Program-made: the position numbers and the translations under genes
The notes under the pieces: generated by a model
The model's database searches: none
Told to the model about the DNA's origin: nothing
Seen by the model: the letters and a program-made list of their open reading frames with translations, nothing else
In this document: piece by piece, positions 10,891 to 21,390 of the stretch
How positions within the stretch are numbered: the stretch's first letter is position 1
Layout: every line of letters begins with the position of its first letter
Assembly (NCBI RefSeq): GCF_019649055.1
Contig: NW_026570222.1
Location: 2,542,001-2,606,000, forward strand
Reading direction: 5' to 3'
Length of the DNA stretch: 64,000 nt
From: Paramacrobiotus metropolitanus
Taxonomy: Eukaryota > Tardigrada > Eutardigrada > Parachela > Macrobiotidae

Positions 10891-12112
10891 ATGTCCTCTT
10901 CGGATTCCGGAAGTCTACTGATCAACGAGAATTTCAGTCAAAATGCTCCAGTTCTGCGATCGGTTTTTGACCCGAATCCAGTAGCTGCAGCGGATGCCGG
11001 TGGACCACTGGCTGTTACACCGGGCAGCACACCGGCAACGTTAACAGAGCAGAAAACGGTTTCCGAACCAGATGACATATTGCCAGCGGAAACGCAGGAT
11101 GTGGTGCAGAAGCTGCTCTTGGCCGTCGGAATAGGACAGCTTTTTGTGGCCGCCGCTGGCATTGCTTTATTGTCCGTTTTAGGTGAGTTACTAACCAGTA
11201 AGTACGTACTACGTACAACTACAGTACATACTACATACTGTAGCATACTTGCATATGATGTATTCACTGTAGCAGAACTTAAATAATTATCTAAAATAAT
11301 CCATGGCATCTTTTAAGAAAAATAATTAATACTGTATATTAAGCAACTAATTATTATTATCTACAAAAAAATATTAAAAAAATAAATGGTTGGTGGTATG
11401 GGCTGGTTCTGAATGAGAAGCGCGACAGTGGGAACCGCTTGTCACCTTTTTACCAAGAAATCATGAAGCGGCTCTTAATGGTTGGTTTGTGTTGTGTGTA
11501 ATAGGATACACAATAGCCGGCGGAATTCTTATTGGAGCAGCTTGTTTTCTGGCCATTGCCACGCTGGTCACGTACTCCCTGTTTCGCTACGCCCGTAAGC
11601 AGTCCGTTAAGAAAAAGCTACTGGATGAATTTTCCTTATCCAAGACCTTCGAGGTCATCCGCAGTCTCCTGCTGGCCATCGCCGTCACCATGATCTTGGC
11701 GGTGGCGTCCACCATCCAGGGAGCGGTCCTACTGGGCAACGCCGGCACGATGAATGTACCTTTTCTTCCGTTCATCGACCCCTTTGTCTATCAACGCACA
11801 GTCACCTACATGTTCATCTGGCTGGGATCGGGCAGCCTTGCCCTGGGCGTCCTGGGAATCCTGGTTGAAGCAGTATTCTTGCACCGACTGTACAGATTGT
11901 TTCGGGAACTGCGCGATCTCTCGCCGGGAGATGGCTTCTTCTCCATAGAACGACCACTGCCCCGGAGGCGGAGCAGCGCGGTTAGTGAAGAAAACAATGG
12001 TAAAATGATAATCGCACCTAATGGGACCTATTCAACGTATGTCCGTTATATTGATGTTCCGGCAAACGGATCGCCGGAACCGGTGCGGCACGGCTCCGCA
12101 ACAGATGTATGA
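10891..12112 (+). CDS. Unrecognised four-transmembrane protein
   Basis: Two exons, 10891-11182 and 11505-12112, joined in phase (GTTTTAG|GTGAGT and TAATAG|GA), give 299 residues. I do not recognise the family. Residues 1-70 are Ser/Pro/Thr-rich and hydrophilic. Four hydrophobic segments follow: about 75-97 (GIGQLFVAAAGIALLSVL), 100-123 (GGILIGAACFLAIATLVTYSL), 147-172 (SLLLAIAVTMILAVAST) and 200-223 (SLALGVLGILVEAVFL). A basic stretch (RYARKQSVKKK) follows the second segment, and the tail is basic and Ser-rich (RPLPRRRSS). There is no N-terminal signal peptide. The topology resembles tetraspan or claudin-like proteins without their signature motifs. The ATG at 10891 is the first in this frame after an upstream acceptor-like site. 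An AATAAA at 12555-12560 could end its transcript, overlapping the convergent pelota gene. Confidence 0.7.
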
Positions 12113-12576
12113 CAATTTTCTGAAAACTGATTTGTTTTTCTTTTCCGTACGAGACTGCGGTTGATGAATCAACGACGAATGTGGTAGCATTGTCCAAAAG
12201 TCCAAAGACTGCTCGTTGCATTTCAGTGAAGCGCTTTTTCTAAAATTGCCTTAGCGCCGGAAGAGTATCTAGTAACTTCGTAATTAAAAAAAGACTTCAG
12301 TGTAGTATTGCAGACTGCAATACTGCAATTTGCAGTGATACTGTACAATTGTACATCATTTCTAACGTCTCCATGACTTCCTTTTTATTCCAGAAAAGCA
12401 ACAAGCACACAAAAAAGTATGGCATCTGCATGGCATAACTATAATGTTCTGTCTGAGGAAACATAACAAATCAAATGCCATATATCACAAAGTTAATATA
12501 TTACTATCTATAACAAGCTACACATAAAACCCAAAGAATCCCAAACCCAACGACAATAAATTATGCAACAGTCAGT

Positions 12577-15035
12577 CTATCCTTCCTGTTCGACAGTATT
12601 AGGTACCTCGTCTTCTTCTTCATCTTCAATTTCTGGCATAGGAAACCTCAAAACAGCTGCAATACCCGAAAGCTGTCCCAACTGTTCACCGGATACATGC
12701 ATGGACGAAAATATTCGCGCCTGTCCACCACTCTCTTTCACACTTTCCACCAACTTGACGAAACGTTTCCGCTGATTAATATTCGAAGATCTGTAAACCA
12801 TAACGGCACATTATCAGTCTCATCAGTCTGCGTGTATTTCATCATTACACCCATTACGCCCACTAGCTATTCAGAATACTCCATTGTATCACCTGAAGAG
12901 TGCATCGGAAATCATTAGCAGTTCCACCGCTTGACTTTCGTTGGCCTTTTCAACATGATTTATTCTAAAAGGAAAAATCCACATACTCAATAAAGTTGTG
13001 ATGTAAAGAAAAAGCACTCTACAATATCAATCAAAACGAACAAAATCGGTCAAAGTCACACCGTATGTGATGCTCTCAAATAAGCTTTTTGATTCTGTCA
13101 TATATTTGCAAAGCGTAACAGAATTTATTTCTGTTAGATGAAAATCCAAATTTGGCCAATGCTAAAACACCAAAAGCAATATAGTAATAAATACCCATAA
13201 TACGCCCTGGTTGGCTCGTTATGCATCATCTGATAGAAAGAATCCAAAGCCTTCACTTCACCGGCAGCTCTCGTTTCCGTAAGTCTCATGGTTAAATTAG
13301 GATCAGCAAGGAGTTCTAAACAGACAAAGTTTTAGTACCGACGACTAAATTCTGACACGTTTTTTATTAAAATTTATAAAAATACTGCAGATCATAATCT
13401 AAATGCTTAGTATCCCAAATCCAGAACCCAAAAGCGGTGCTTTGGCGATAACGGTTTGCAATATAAACGATCATGTTCTCGGCCAACTGCACCTTGTCCC
13501 TGAAGTTTTGCGGCTTAGGATCCCAGTTATTCCTACTTGAGTACCTTTGACAGAATGCTTGAATCCGGACGAGGAATGAGCAAGGATAAATTTACTTTTG
13601 TTGTCCAGGATCTTCTTTTCGTCTATCTTAGTAGCCCACTGCAGCATGTAATCATACAGTTGGTCCTTTATAAAGCCGGGACTTGCCAACAAGATGCATT
13701 TCAAGACATCGAAATTCAAATGCCGAAGGATTGCTTGAACGATGGCGTCGAAGAATTTTTGCATTCCCTAAAGACGAGTCAATCTTCGCTCTTGGGGTAC
13801 AATCTAAGTTGCATTGTAAAGGTAAATATATCACAAATTAAACATAAGAAATTGTGCTTATCAAAATTTCACCCCTGTATTCGAATTTGTGACAAAAACA
13901 GCAGAACAATATATATACATATTGCAAACAGCTCTCATCGGTGCACGTTAAACGTCAGATATTCGCCCTTTTAAGGAAATTAAAGTACCATGATCGTATC
14001 AAACGGGCAAAGTGGGTACCTTTTCGTGCTGTTGTATATTGCCTTTCCTTTTCCTGGGGATCGTAACGTCCACCTTGGCCCGAACAGTTGTCATACTAGG
14101 AGTAATCAGGCATACGTGTGCGAGACCTTCTTGCATCACAACCACCGCCAAATCGGCATGCTGTGCCACATCGCACGCATTGTCTGCAAATGCCAATGGA
14201 CTGATAATTTTAAAAACGAGCGGGTGTCATAGCCCAACCGTCCCGTTAAGCGACATCTTTGCGGCAGAAAGTAAACCAAACGAAAAACAACACCAACGGT
14301 AATAATGCCATTCCATACCACGGATCCATTAACTCTATGCACATTTCTCAATATTCAGCCCGCAAGAACGTAGTTTCCGTAAGGACGAAAATCGGAAAAT
14401 GCAGTCAAACGGTACGATAGACTCACCTAGTATCTCTAAAGCAATACTATCCCAGTTTGGTTTTATTATGGTGAACTTGCGGTTCATCTCCAAATCGATG
14501 GTATGATAGGCCCCCATCTGGAAGGCAGAGCGTAAATCCAAAAACACGAAAAATTCAGACACAACAACTACAAACAGTAACAAGACTGGCAGTGGCTCTC
14601 TTACCTTCACGTACTCGTTCTCCTCAGTGTTCCTCCCCTTAACTCGCAGCATACCCGCTTGGGTATCAAAATCAACATTCTCCACGGCCAGGGTTAGTGT
14701 AGTGCGAACTCGGTTAGCCGAAGTGCTGCCTGTCGCGGACTCCGTGTTGACTTTCCTGCAAAAACAGGGATCCCCAAGATGGGAGAAAAAACCTAAGAGA
14801 CTGCACGAAGAGCTTGCCTAATGGTTGATGCACGAATCAGATCGCCTTCCGATATGAGATTGTACGCGTGCCACATGTCCTCCGTTTCTTCCGGGATGAC
14901 TGCGACACTCCTGCAATGCATTTGTGGAAAAAGCCTTTCAGTGAAGAACTGGCTACGACAGCACTTGCATCATCATTCATAATCATCCACATACCCTTTC
15001 CCATCTTTATCGATGTTTTTATGAACTAACTTCAT
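12577..15035 (-). CDS. PELO: Pelota (PELO/Dom34) ribosome rescue factor
   Basis: Nine exons with fully consistent phases: 15035-14995, 14910-14818, 14755-14605, 14517-14427, 14183-14020, 13767-13545, 13315-13195, 12964-12893 and 12790-12577, giving 389 residues (human 385). It starts [14 protein letters not shown], the pelota N terminus, and keeps [104 protein letters not shown] and the C-terminal [19 protein letters not shown]. Pelota resembles eRF1 without the GGQ motif. With HBS1 it enters stalled ribosomes and splits them in no-go and non-stop decay. The intron after exon 2 begins GC (AG|GCAAGC) and ends TTTGCAG, a GC-AG intron. The acidic C-terminal tail (EIEDEEEDE) is typical. Confidence 0.96.
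14756..14817 (-). other. GC-AG intron in pelota
   Basis: The second pelota intron is 62 bases long, with donor AG|GCAAGC and acceptor TTTTTGCAG. The protein frame (ASTI-R-KVNTES) requires exactly this junction and no GT donor is nearby. Confidence 0.85.
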
Positions 15036-18000
15036 TCTGATACTGACTAGCCCGTACAAAAATTATAAAAGTGACAGCAAATAAACCTCCATACAATTCA
15101 CGGAAAATAATTTACTCTACATGAAACATACAAGTTTTTAGCTTTCAGCTTTCAATAGGGTGAAAAAATAAATCCAAACTTTTAAAAGGTTGGCAGGCTA
15201 GTTACGAACACCGGTGCAGCAACAAAAATTCATGCGACTGTCACCCCAGAGCCCGTCGGAAGCGTTCAATGGCCAAATTCGTGGGGCTGGCAATATTAAG
15301 CCATGCAGTGTTTGCAAAATGCAAGCTCACGGTCAACGGAAGCGGAAATGGCAACAATCGCACTCAACAGTGTTTAATTTTAAAATTAATTCTTTTTAGG
15401 CAAACAGGGTCAGAAGGTTTTGAACTTTGCGTGGACATGGCATAACCCTATGCCTCTATCTAAAGTCCAGAGTATGCGTTGAGAATGGTGTTTCGCACTG
15501 CGTAGGTATTCATAATTCGATAAACATTAAACTCGCAGGTCACAATGATCGCAATACAGTAAAAATTATATTCTTCCCGGTTTAGTAGTCTACGGTAGAG
15601 AGAAAACGGTGGGTTAAACATTGCACAGCGCTCCTATTTGCATTATGTTTTTGAAAATGAGAAGTGAGAACGTTCTTGGGAAGTTTTATATGTTTCCATC
15701 CTCATTAACGCTTAACTCCTTCTGGTAGTTGAACGTGCATGAACCGTACATAATCGTATAAATTGCTATTAACATTTGCTTGGTCTGGGAAATTTTATCT
15801 AACTGTAAGTGCAACTGTTGCATAGCTTTCTCTAAATCGCTACGGCGATAATTCTTAAGCTTCAAGTAATACAGTAATATTAGTACATAAATCCGCATTG
15901 TTCCGTCATGGTGTAATACAGGAATACCATGCAGCCATTTTTGCACAGCGAATAACTCTGCGAGAGAATGCGATAAATTAATAATATATTGTACATAATA
16001 ACTGTAAATTGACACTGCTCCGTACATTCGTGCGAACACATACGTACGATTTACTGTTTACCACACACATTTCACAGAATGGGAATGTCGACATCCGCTG
16101 ATTCAAGTAAATAGTGCTCTTAAATTTCTGTAGTTTACAGCTTACTTACGCAGCCTAGCAAGTCATATGCATGTAAAAGAATTTTACAAAGTATTTTCCA
16201 GTGTGACAGGTAAACTTTTGCGGCGAGCGTATAAGCCACTCTTTTACACCCGATCAACTCTGTAAAACCCGCTTTACTGCATTTTGTCAAAATAATGCAG
16301 ACGTCCGATTGGACATAGTGCAGGATGATAAAGAAAAAAACCTGTTGCCGCAGCCCAACTTTGTGAATCGAACATCTCAGTGGACGTAAACATGATCTAC
16401 CGTTAGCGAGCAGCCGGTAGGTAACTGTGTAACTAGTGTAAACCGGAAACGTGTCGAATGCTGTAAGTTGACAAAGGCTCCGCTTGAAGATTTCATATTT
16501 GCGCTAGAAACATGCACTACACCGATGATAATTATTGTCTCCACGGTGGTGGAATGTTTCGCTGCAAGAGTGCATCTACCATGCAAGGACACGCTGCTTA
16601 GTCTGCATCCATAATGAAAATTCAATCACCAAATTCCTTGGCTGTGGAATTTCATGACTGTTTTTGGGTAAGTTTCGGCTTTTATCTGGTTAAGTCTGTC
16701 GTTATTGTCGGTAGCAGCTAGGTACATTAGTCTGCAATTTTGTGGGAATTATTTTGCGCTGCAATGCCGCCGCCGATGTCAATAAGTATTGATCGCTTCC
16801 TTGTGTCTATTGTTGTCAATTTAAAATGTTAAACTAACATTTTTTCCGATTGATGACATTGTACTGCACAACATGGCGTGCAAAGACGGCATATTTGTAA
16901 GGGCATGTACGCAAGCAGTCGATTAAAGGACTATGACTATCTAAGCACTTTTGGCTCATTAAAAATTCCATGGAGCCAGAAGAAAAACACTTTCTTTCTT
17001 AATATGAGTGGTTGAATCATCTGTTAATGATAGATCTGCAGTGTCGGTGTAACCCGATATCTCTTCCGCTAATGCACATCTATCGGCGCCTGCTTGACAG
17101 GTTTATAGGTTAGCGAAACAACCTTGCAGTTGTTACGTGTGGCAGCGCTGATTGTGCGGTAGCGTGCCTGTTTTATCCCAGTAATGCAAGGCGTAAGCAT
17201 ATGGAAACTGCAAACGCATACGGGAAGACCATTGAACAAAAAGATATAAATGTCGCGATGCGGTTTACGGATATGGGGTGATGTTATTTACAAATTATGC
17301 ACGCGCACTTCGCAGTCTTTCGTGTTCAGCGCATAGGAATTAAAATTTAAAGTACTGTACTAATCCTACTGCACTTAACTAACAAATTATTGCATGCAGT
17401 ATTTCAGCTCCTTAAGGAGAATTTATACCATGGTCGCAAGATCCGAAACAAGATTTTTGAAATTCTGCAGATGTAATAAGTGGACTTACATCTATTACTG
17501 GGCGGAAGTTGAGTAAAATTAGGTTGCAACGAAAACGGTTATTCAAGTTTCAATAAATGCATTCCGTAGATTAACATCGTGGCAAATGCAATACCCTGAT
17601 TATGGACGGAAAAGAAACAATATCTTGATAATATTATTGTGATGTGCGATGCGCCTGCTATTCGGTGAAATGCTGTGTGCTGGCAGAACAGAAACTGCAG
17701 TTATGTATTAATATATTAATTTTATGATTGGCTATACGGGAACAAGCATTTTTAGCTGTTGATGCAACTACTTTGTCCGCTAGACACACCAGAAAACTAT
17801 CAACTTTTGTACAAACTCTCACATAATTTATTCAGTACGATATATTGTTAACTCCTTCAAAATGTAGTGTTTACATACTTGTACAGACACTGAAAACGTC
17901 CTTTTATTTTTGAATCATAAATTTATTAATTATTGTGCGCGAAAATTAGTCTGGCTTTGAACTGTTCGACAGCTGCCGCTTTACGTACAGCAACTCCGAA

Positions 18001-18531
18001 GCAGATTACAGCCTATGTTTTGTGATACAATTACCATTGCGACGCTCTATCTTTAATCTATTCAAAGGTTACAGCGAAAACACTGGAAATGTGCCGATTG
18101 TTTTCGCTTTAACGTGAGGACGAGCAATTTCTCACGACTTGGATTAGTGATGGGAAAAGCTGAATGTATTAGAAAGTCAGATTAACAACAAACCATTGCT
18201 GGTAGAACCATTGCTCGTAGTCAGCGCTGCCTCCGGTCTTCTAATATTCTTACCGCTGCTGTTTCATAGTGGTTGCGTTGCATTTCCTTGGGAGAATACA
18301 AATTTGTTAGATAATTCTTGCAAACACATCTGTTGTGCATCACATATCCAAATGCGCTTGGAATCTTGGTATACGTACTGTACAGATATATGCGTTACCT
18401 TTCTTCTGTTTTTATTGATTTAATTATTCAGAATTTTTTCCCCTGATCTTTGTACTGTTTCGCTTATAAGAAATAACCCAAGATCTGCAGTTTATTTCAA
18501 ACCATCATTTAAACACGTGTTAGAGAAACAG
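15036..18531. other. 3.5-kb stretch without a recognised gene
   Basis: No exon with a recognisable homologue was found. A minus-strand open frame at 15686-16039 (117 codons) has a hydrophobic, Tyr/Ile-rich composition with no motif, and is probably chance. The region should hold the pelota promoter at its left edge. No tRNA or rRNA gene was seen. Confidence 0.4.
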
Positions 18532-19434
18532 TTACAAAAACAACAGCTCGTTAAACATTTCGGCTTTCTCCACCGTTCCCAAAACAGAAACCGCATTACC
18601 ACGCTGTATCTCTATGGATAAACGTTGTCTGAGAAATTCGTGCGAGCGGGCTTCTCCTGAATGAGAACGTAATCTTTTCCCCAGTTCTTTTATGATGGCA
18701 ATGGCCGCTGGTCCCCACGGGCCCATAGTTTCAAAAGCGATAGGTGTGAATATATAGCGGCCGTTTAAATAAGAATAGAACCTAGACTTCTTCTCTTCAG
18801 CCTGCAACGCGGCCGATCCCGCAATTGCCGAAGTAGATTTGATGTGGGAAGCGGCGACAGTATCCACGCAGGTGACATCCCATGCCAAGCACATTCCTCG
18901 CTGCCAGGCGAACGTTGTGCAGCCATCGGGGCGTCGTTCGTTGGTGTGGGAAGTGCCTCGGGGTTCAAGTTTAGCTGGGATTCCGGCTGATACAAAAGCC
19001 CGACATACGATACTGTTAAGGCCACCATGTCTTGGGTGTCTGCCGGCGGAGAAGGTACAGGAAAGACCATGATGAGCGTATCCGTCGACCGGCTTTAAAC
19101 ATTTCGTGCAGTTGTGAGGTTCACAAATCCTGGCGCCGAGTCTAAGGCCTACTGAGATTTTCAGAGTGTCGTCATCGAGGAGGTTACCTATATGGGCGGA
19201 AGGCAACGCGTTGAGCCAAATGCCGGCTTCTGGTCTCGACTGGGCAAGCAGACGCGCCTTATTAATTTCATCATCCCGGTATATTTCTAGCAGGGCAGCC
19301 AGAGATACATTACACAATGGCAAATCCCATGCCTTCTGGGAATTGCGGAATTCTGGAAGATTAAGCATTTCGTAGCGCTGACCAGTGGTCACTCTAGAGA
19401 TTCGATGGTGACCTATGCCAAAGGTAACAACCAT
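18532..19434 (-). CDS. Solo non-LTR retroelement C-terminal nuclease-like domain
   Basis: An uninterrupted 300-residue frame. It resembles the C-terminal part found after the reverse transcriptase in a group of invertebrate and fish retroelements. Visible features: a zinc-knuckle-like Cys/His cluster (CEPHNCTKCLKPVDGYAHHGLSC, cysteines near residues 108, 113, 116 and 128), then SAGRHPRHGGLNSIV, then RPDG (about residue 168) and WDVTCVDT (about 187). The PD...D spacing recalls the restriction-like endonuclease of R2-type elements. ETMGPWGPAA and QRGNAVSVLGT follow. No reverse transcriptase lies upstream within the window. It may be a truncated element tail or a retained domain. The catalytic assignment is inference. 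A homologous 3' end lies at 60676-60740. Confidence 0.65.
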   Translation of the reverse strand: MVVTFGIGHHRISRVTTGQRYEMLNLPEFRNSQKAWDLPLCNVSLAALLEIYRDDEINKARLLAQSRPEAGIWLNALPSAHIGNLLDDDTLKISVGLRLGARICEPHNCTKCLKPVDGYAHHGLSCTFSAGRHPRHGGLNSIVCRAFVSAGIPAKLEPRGTSHTNERRPDGCTTFAWQRGMCLAWDVTCVDTVAASHIKSTSAIAGSAALQAEEKKSRFYSYLNGRYIFTPIAFETMGPWGPAAIAIIKELGKRLRSHSGEARSHEFLRQRLSIEIQRGNAVSVLGTVEKAEMFNELLFL

Positions 19435-20309
19435 ATGCAGTGATTATGCAATCGTTTTGCATAAATTTCAGGTTTTATCATTGTGACCTTACGCAAACCA
19501 ACTACTTTTATCTGTACTCGTACTTACAGTATCAATGAATCGTCGCTAAGAGTGACGATGATTACGATTACTAAGATTGTGATCATGATAAGTAATATAT
19601 ATTATGCTGTATCAAGTACAGCTACGTAAATAATACTGATAAAAAAGTAATACCAGCCAACGCAGGTACTTTTAGACTTTAGTAAACAACAAAATCATTA
19701 TAATATTATTTGAATCGTGATTTCAAAACTAGTAACGCATCCGTACGTGCATACTTTACCACCCGGCGCATGAAGTAATTTTTATTGTTGAATAAAATTT
19801 AAGCTTTATATGCGGAGTACATAATACGCACCGCATAAGAATCAGTTTTAGCAGCACTGTACAATAAGTTGACGTATTCACGACGACGTACGTATTGACA
19901 ATAAGTTGACGTCGATACTTAATCGATTAAATAGTGTATACGAATAATAATCATTAACCTACGATTTCTGCACAGAATTTGCAAAAATAACGAGCGCAGC
20001 TTGTGTTTTCGTGGTGGGATCTTTTGTTTGAAGTCTGGCAGATGATAAGATCTAACAGGTAGAAGGCGCGACAGAAGTCATAGAGCGAGGATCTTTGTTG
20101 TTTGCTGTTTGCAACTTTGCATGCATATTTGTGAAAAACCATGGGCGAACTGGCGAAGATTCTCAGTTCTATTGTGCGGCGCGCCGCAATGTTGTGTGGT
20201 ATCCTCAAAACGCACGGGAAAAGGTTACGTGAGGAACTTAGGCGGTCGGACCAGGACGCGACCGGCTCTGTCCGTATGACGCATTGTTACGTCAGGATAG
20301 CTCTCCTAA
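19435..20309. other. Non-coding stretch, AT-rich
   Basis: No gene seen. It contains alternating AT-rich and ACGTACG-type words. It may be the truncated 5' edge of the neighbouring retroelement relic or ordinary intergenic DNA. Confidence 0.4.
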
Positions 20310-20543
20310 GGGAGCATCCATAAATTACGTACGCAGAAAACCACGGTTTTTTCACCCCTCCCTCCCCTTCGTAGCGGTCCGTCACGTTTGCTTGACCCCT
20401 CCCCCCTGGTTCGCTCAATCGCAATACATGGAGATGACCACCCCCCTCCCCCCCGGGTTCGTCGGGGTCGTCACAGCTTGTCACGTTTTTTGGACCCGTC
20501 CCTCCCTGGTTCGCTGCGTACGTAATTTATGGATCCCCCCTCC
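20310..20543. mobile_element. 234-bp MITE with TAA target duplication
   Basis: The ends are inverted copies sharing ATCCATAAATTACGTACGCA (left copy at 20317-20336, right copy from about 20513), each preceded by a G-rich tip (GGGAGC on the left, GGAGGGGGG on the right). Directly outside both ends is TAA (20307-20309 and 20544-20546), the 3-bp TWA duplication typical of PIF/Harbinger elements. The interior is strongly strand-biased, with runs of C such as CCCCTCCCCCC, and has no coding capacity. Non-autonomous elements of this type depend on a transposase made elsewhere. Confidence 0.8.
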
Positions 20544-21390
20544 TAATAGTGCGGCCACAAAAACCGATCGATTGAGCCGAGTGACTCATCATCACAGTAT
20601 TGATCACGTGGGGTGGTGTTCTTTGCAGGCCAGCCGGATGACGCATCGACGCGCAGCGGCATTTTATCGCAGAAAAAATAAATAAATTCCATTGAGAACA
20701 GCGAGAGAGACGTACAGTACAGCGGTACAAGCATCGAGCGGTACAAACGGAAAGTGAGCACGTTTGGTCTGTGTGTGTAACAATTGCTCCTCGAACAAAT
20801 GCATTTTAGCATTGGCTGTCGCCTCTACGGTATCCTGGTTTGAACCCCAATGGTATTGGAGCAAATGTTATTAAACTGCTGAATGCATATTTCCCGCAGA
20901 CGCAGCAGCTTTGGTTTAAATGGTTGTTGGTACGCAGTACTTTCAAGAGCACAAGAGCAGAGGCCTGTTTATTGAAGCGTCTCAGGTTTCTCGCTGATTC
21001 ACGGGGCCCATAGGTTGGATAATTTTTGTGCCATTGAGACTTTTTGACAGTTTCTGCCCGCGGGGCACATCTGCGGATTATCGCGGTCGTCCAAAACTGT
21101 CATTGTGCCGTGTGTTGTATAGTACGGTACAGCACCGTACTTCAATTATGTATTTTTGGAGGACGAGGACGATGCAGCAGCGTATTAGATCGTGATCAGT
21201 AGCAGTGCTGAGCTCGTACGCGACGCACCATTTGTTTCCTATCCTCACCTGCAGCCTATAAAGGGAATTGTGTTGGGTCATTTGATCATGCTATCAGTCC
21301 CTCTTTAGTCCGAGATTGTCCTGTCATTCGGCTGTTGTGCGCTAACCATAAGTTGTTTGTGGTTTGTCTTGTGCTGTACGGCCTGTCGAC
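20544..21390. other. Likely promoter and 5' UTR region of the nostrin-like gene
   Basis: No coding exon seen. The region precedes the nostrin-like start at 21391. I could not place a TATA box or initiator with confidence. Confidence 0.35.

Noticed and set aside
15686-16039. 117-codon minus-strand open frame
   Set aside because: No motif, no recognisable relative, AT-rich composition, and no splice or promoter context.
18196-18423. 75-codon plus-strand frame with hydrophobic segments
   Set aside because: Short, Leu/Cys-rich by base composition, and without a homologue; likely chance.
20141-20323. 60-codon plus-strand frame running into the MITE
   Set aside because: It overlaps the MITE boundary and has no recognisable features.
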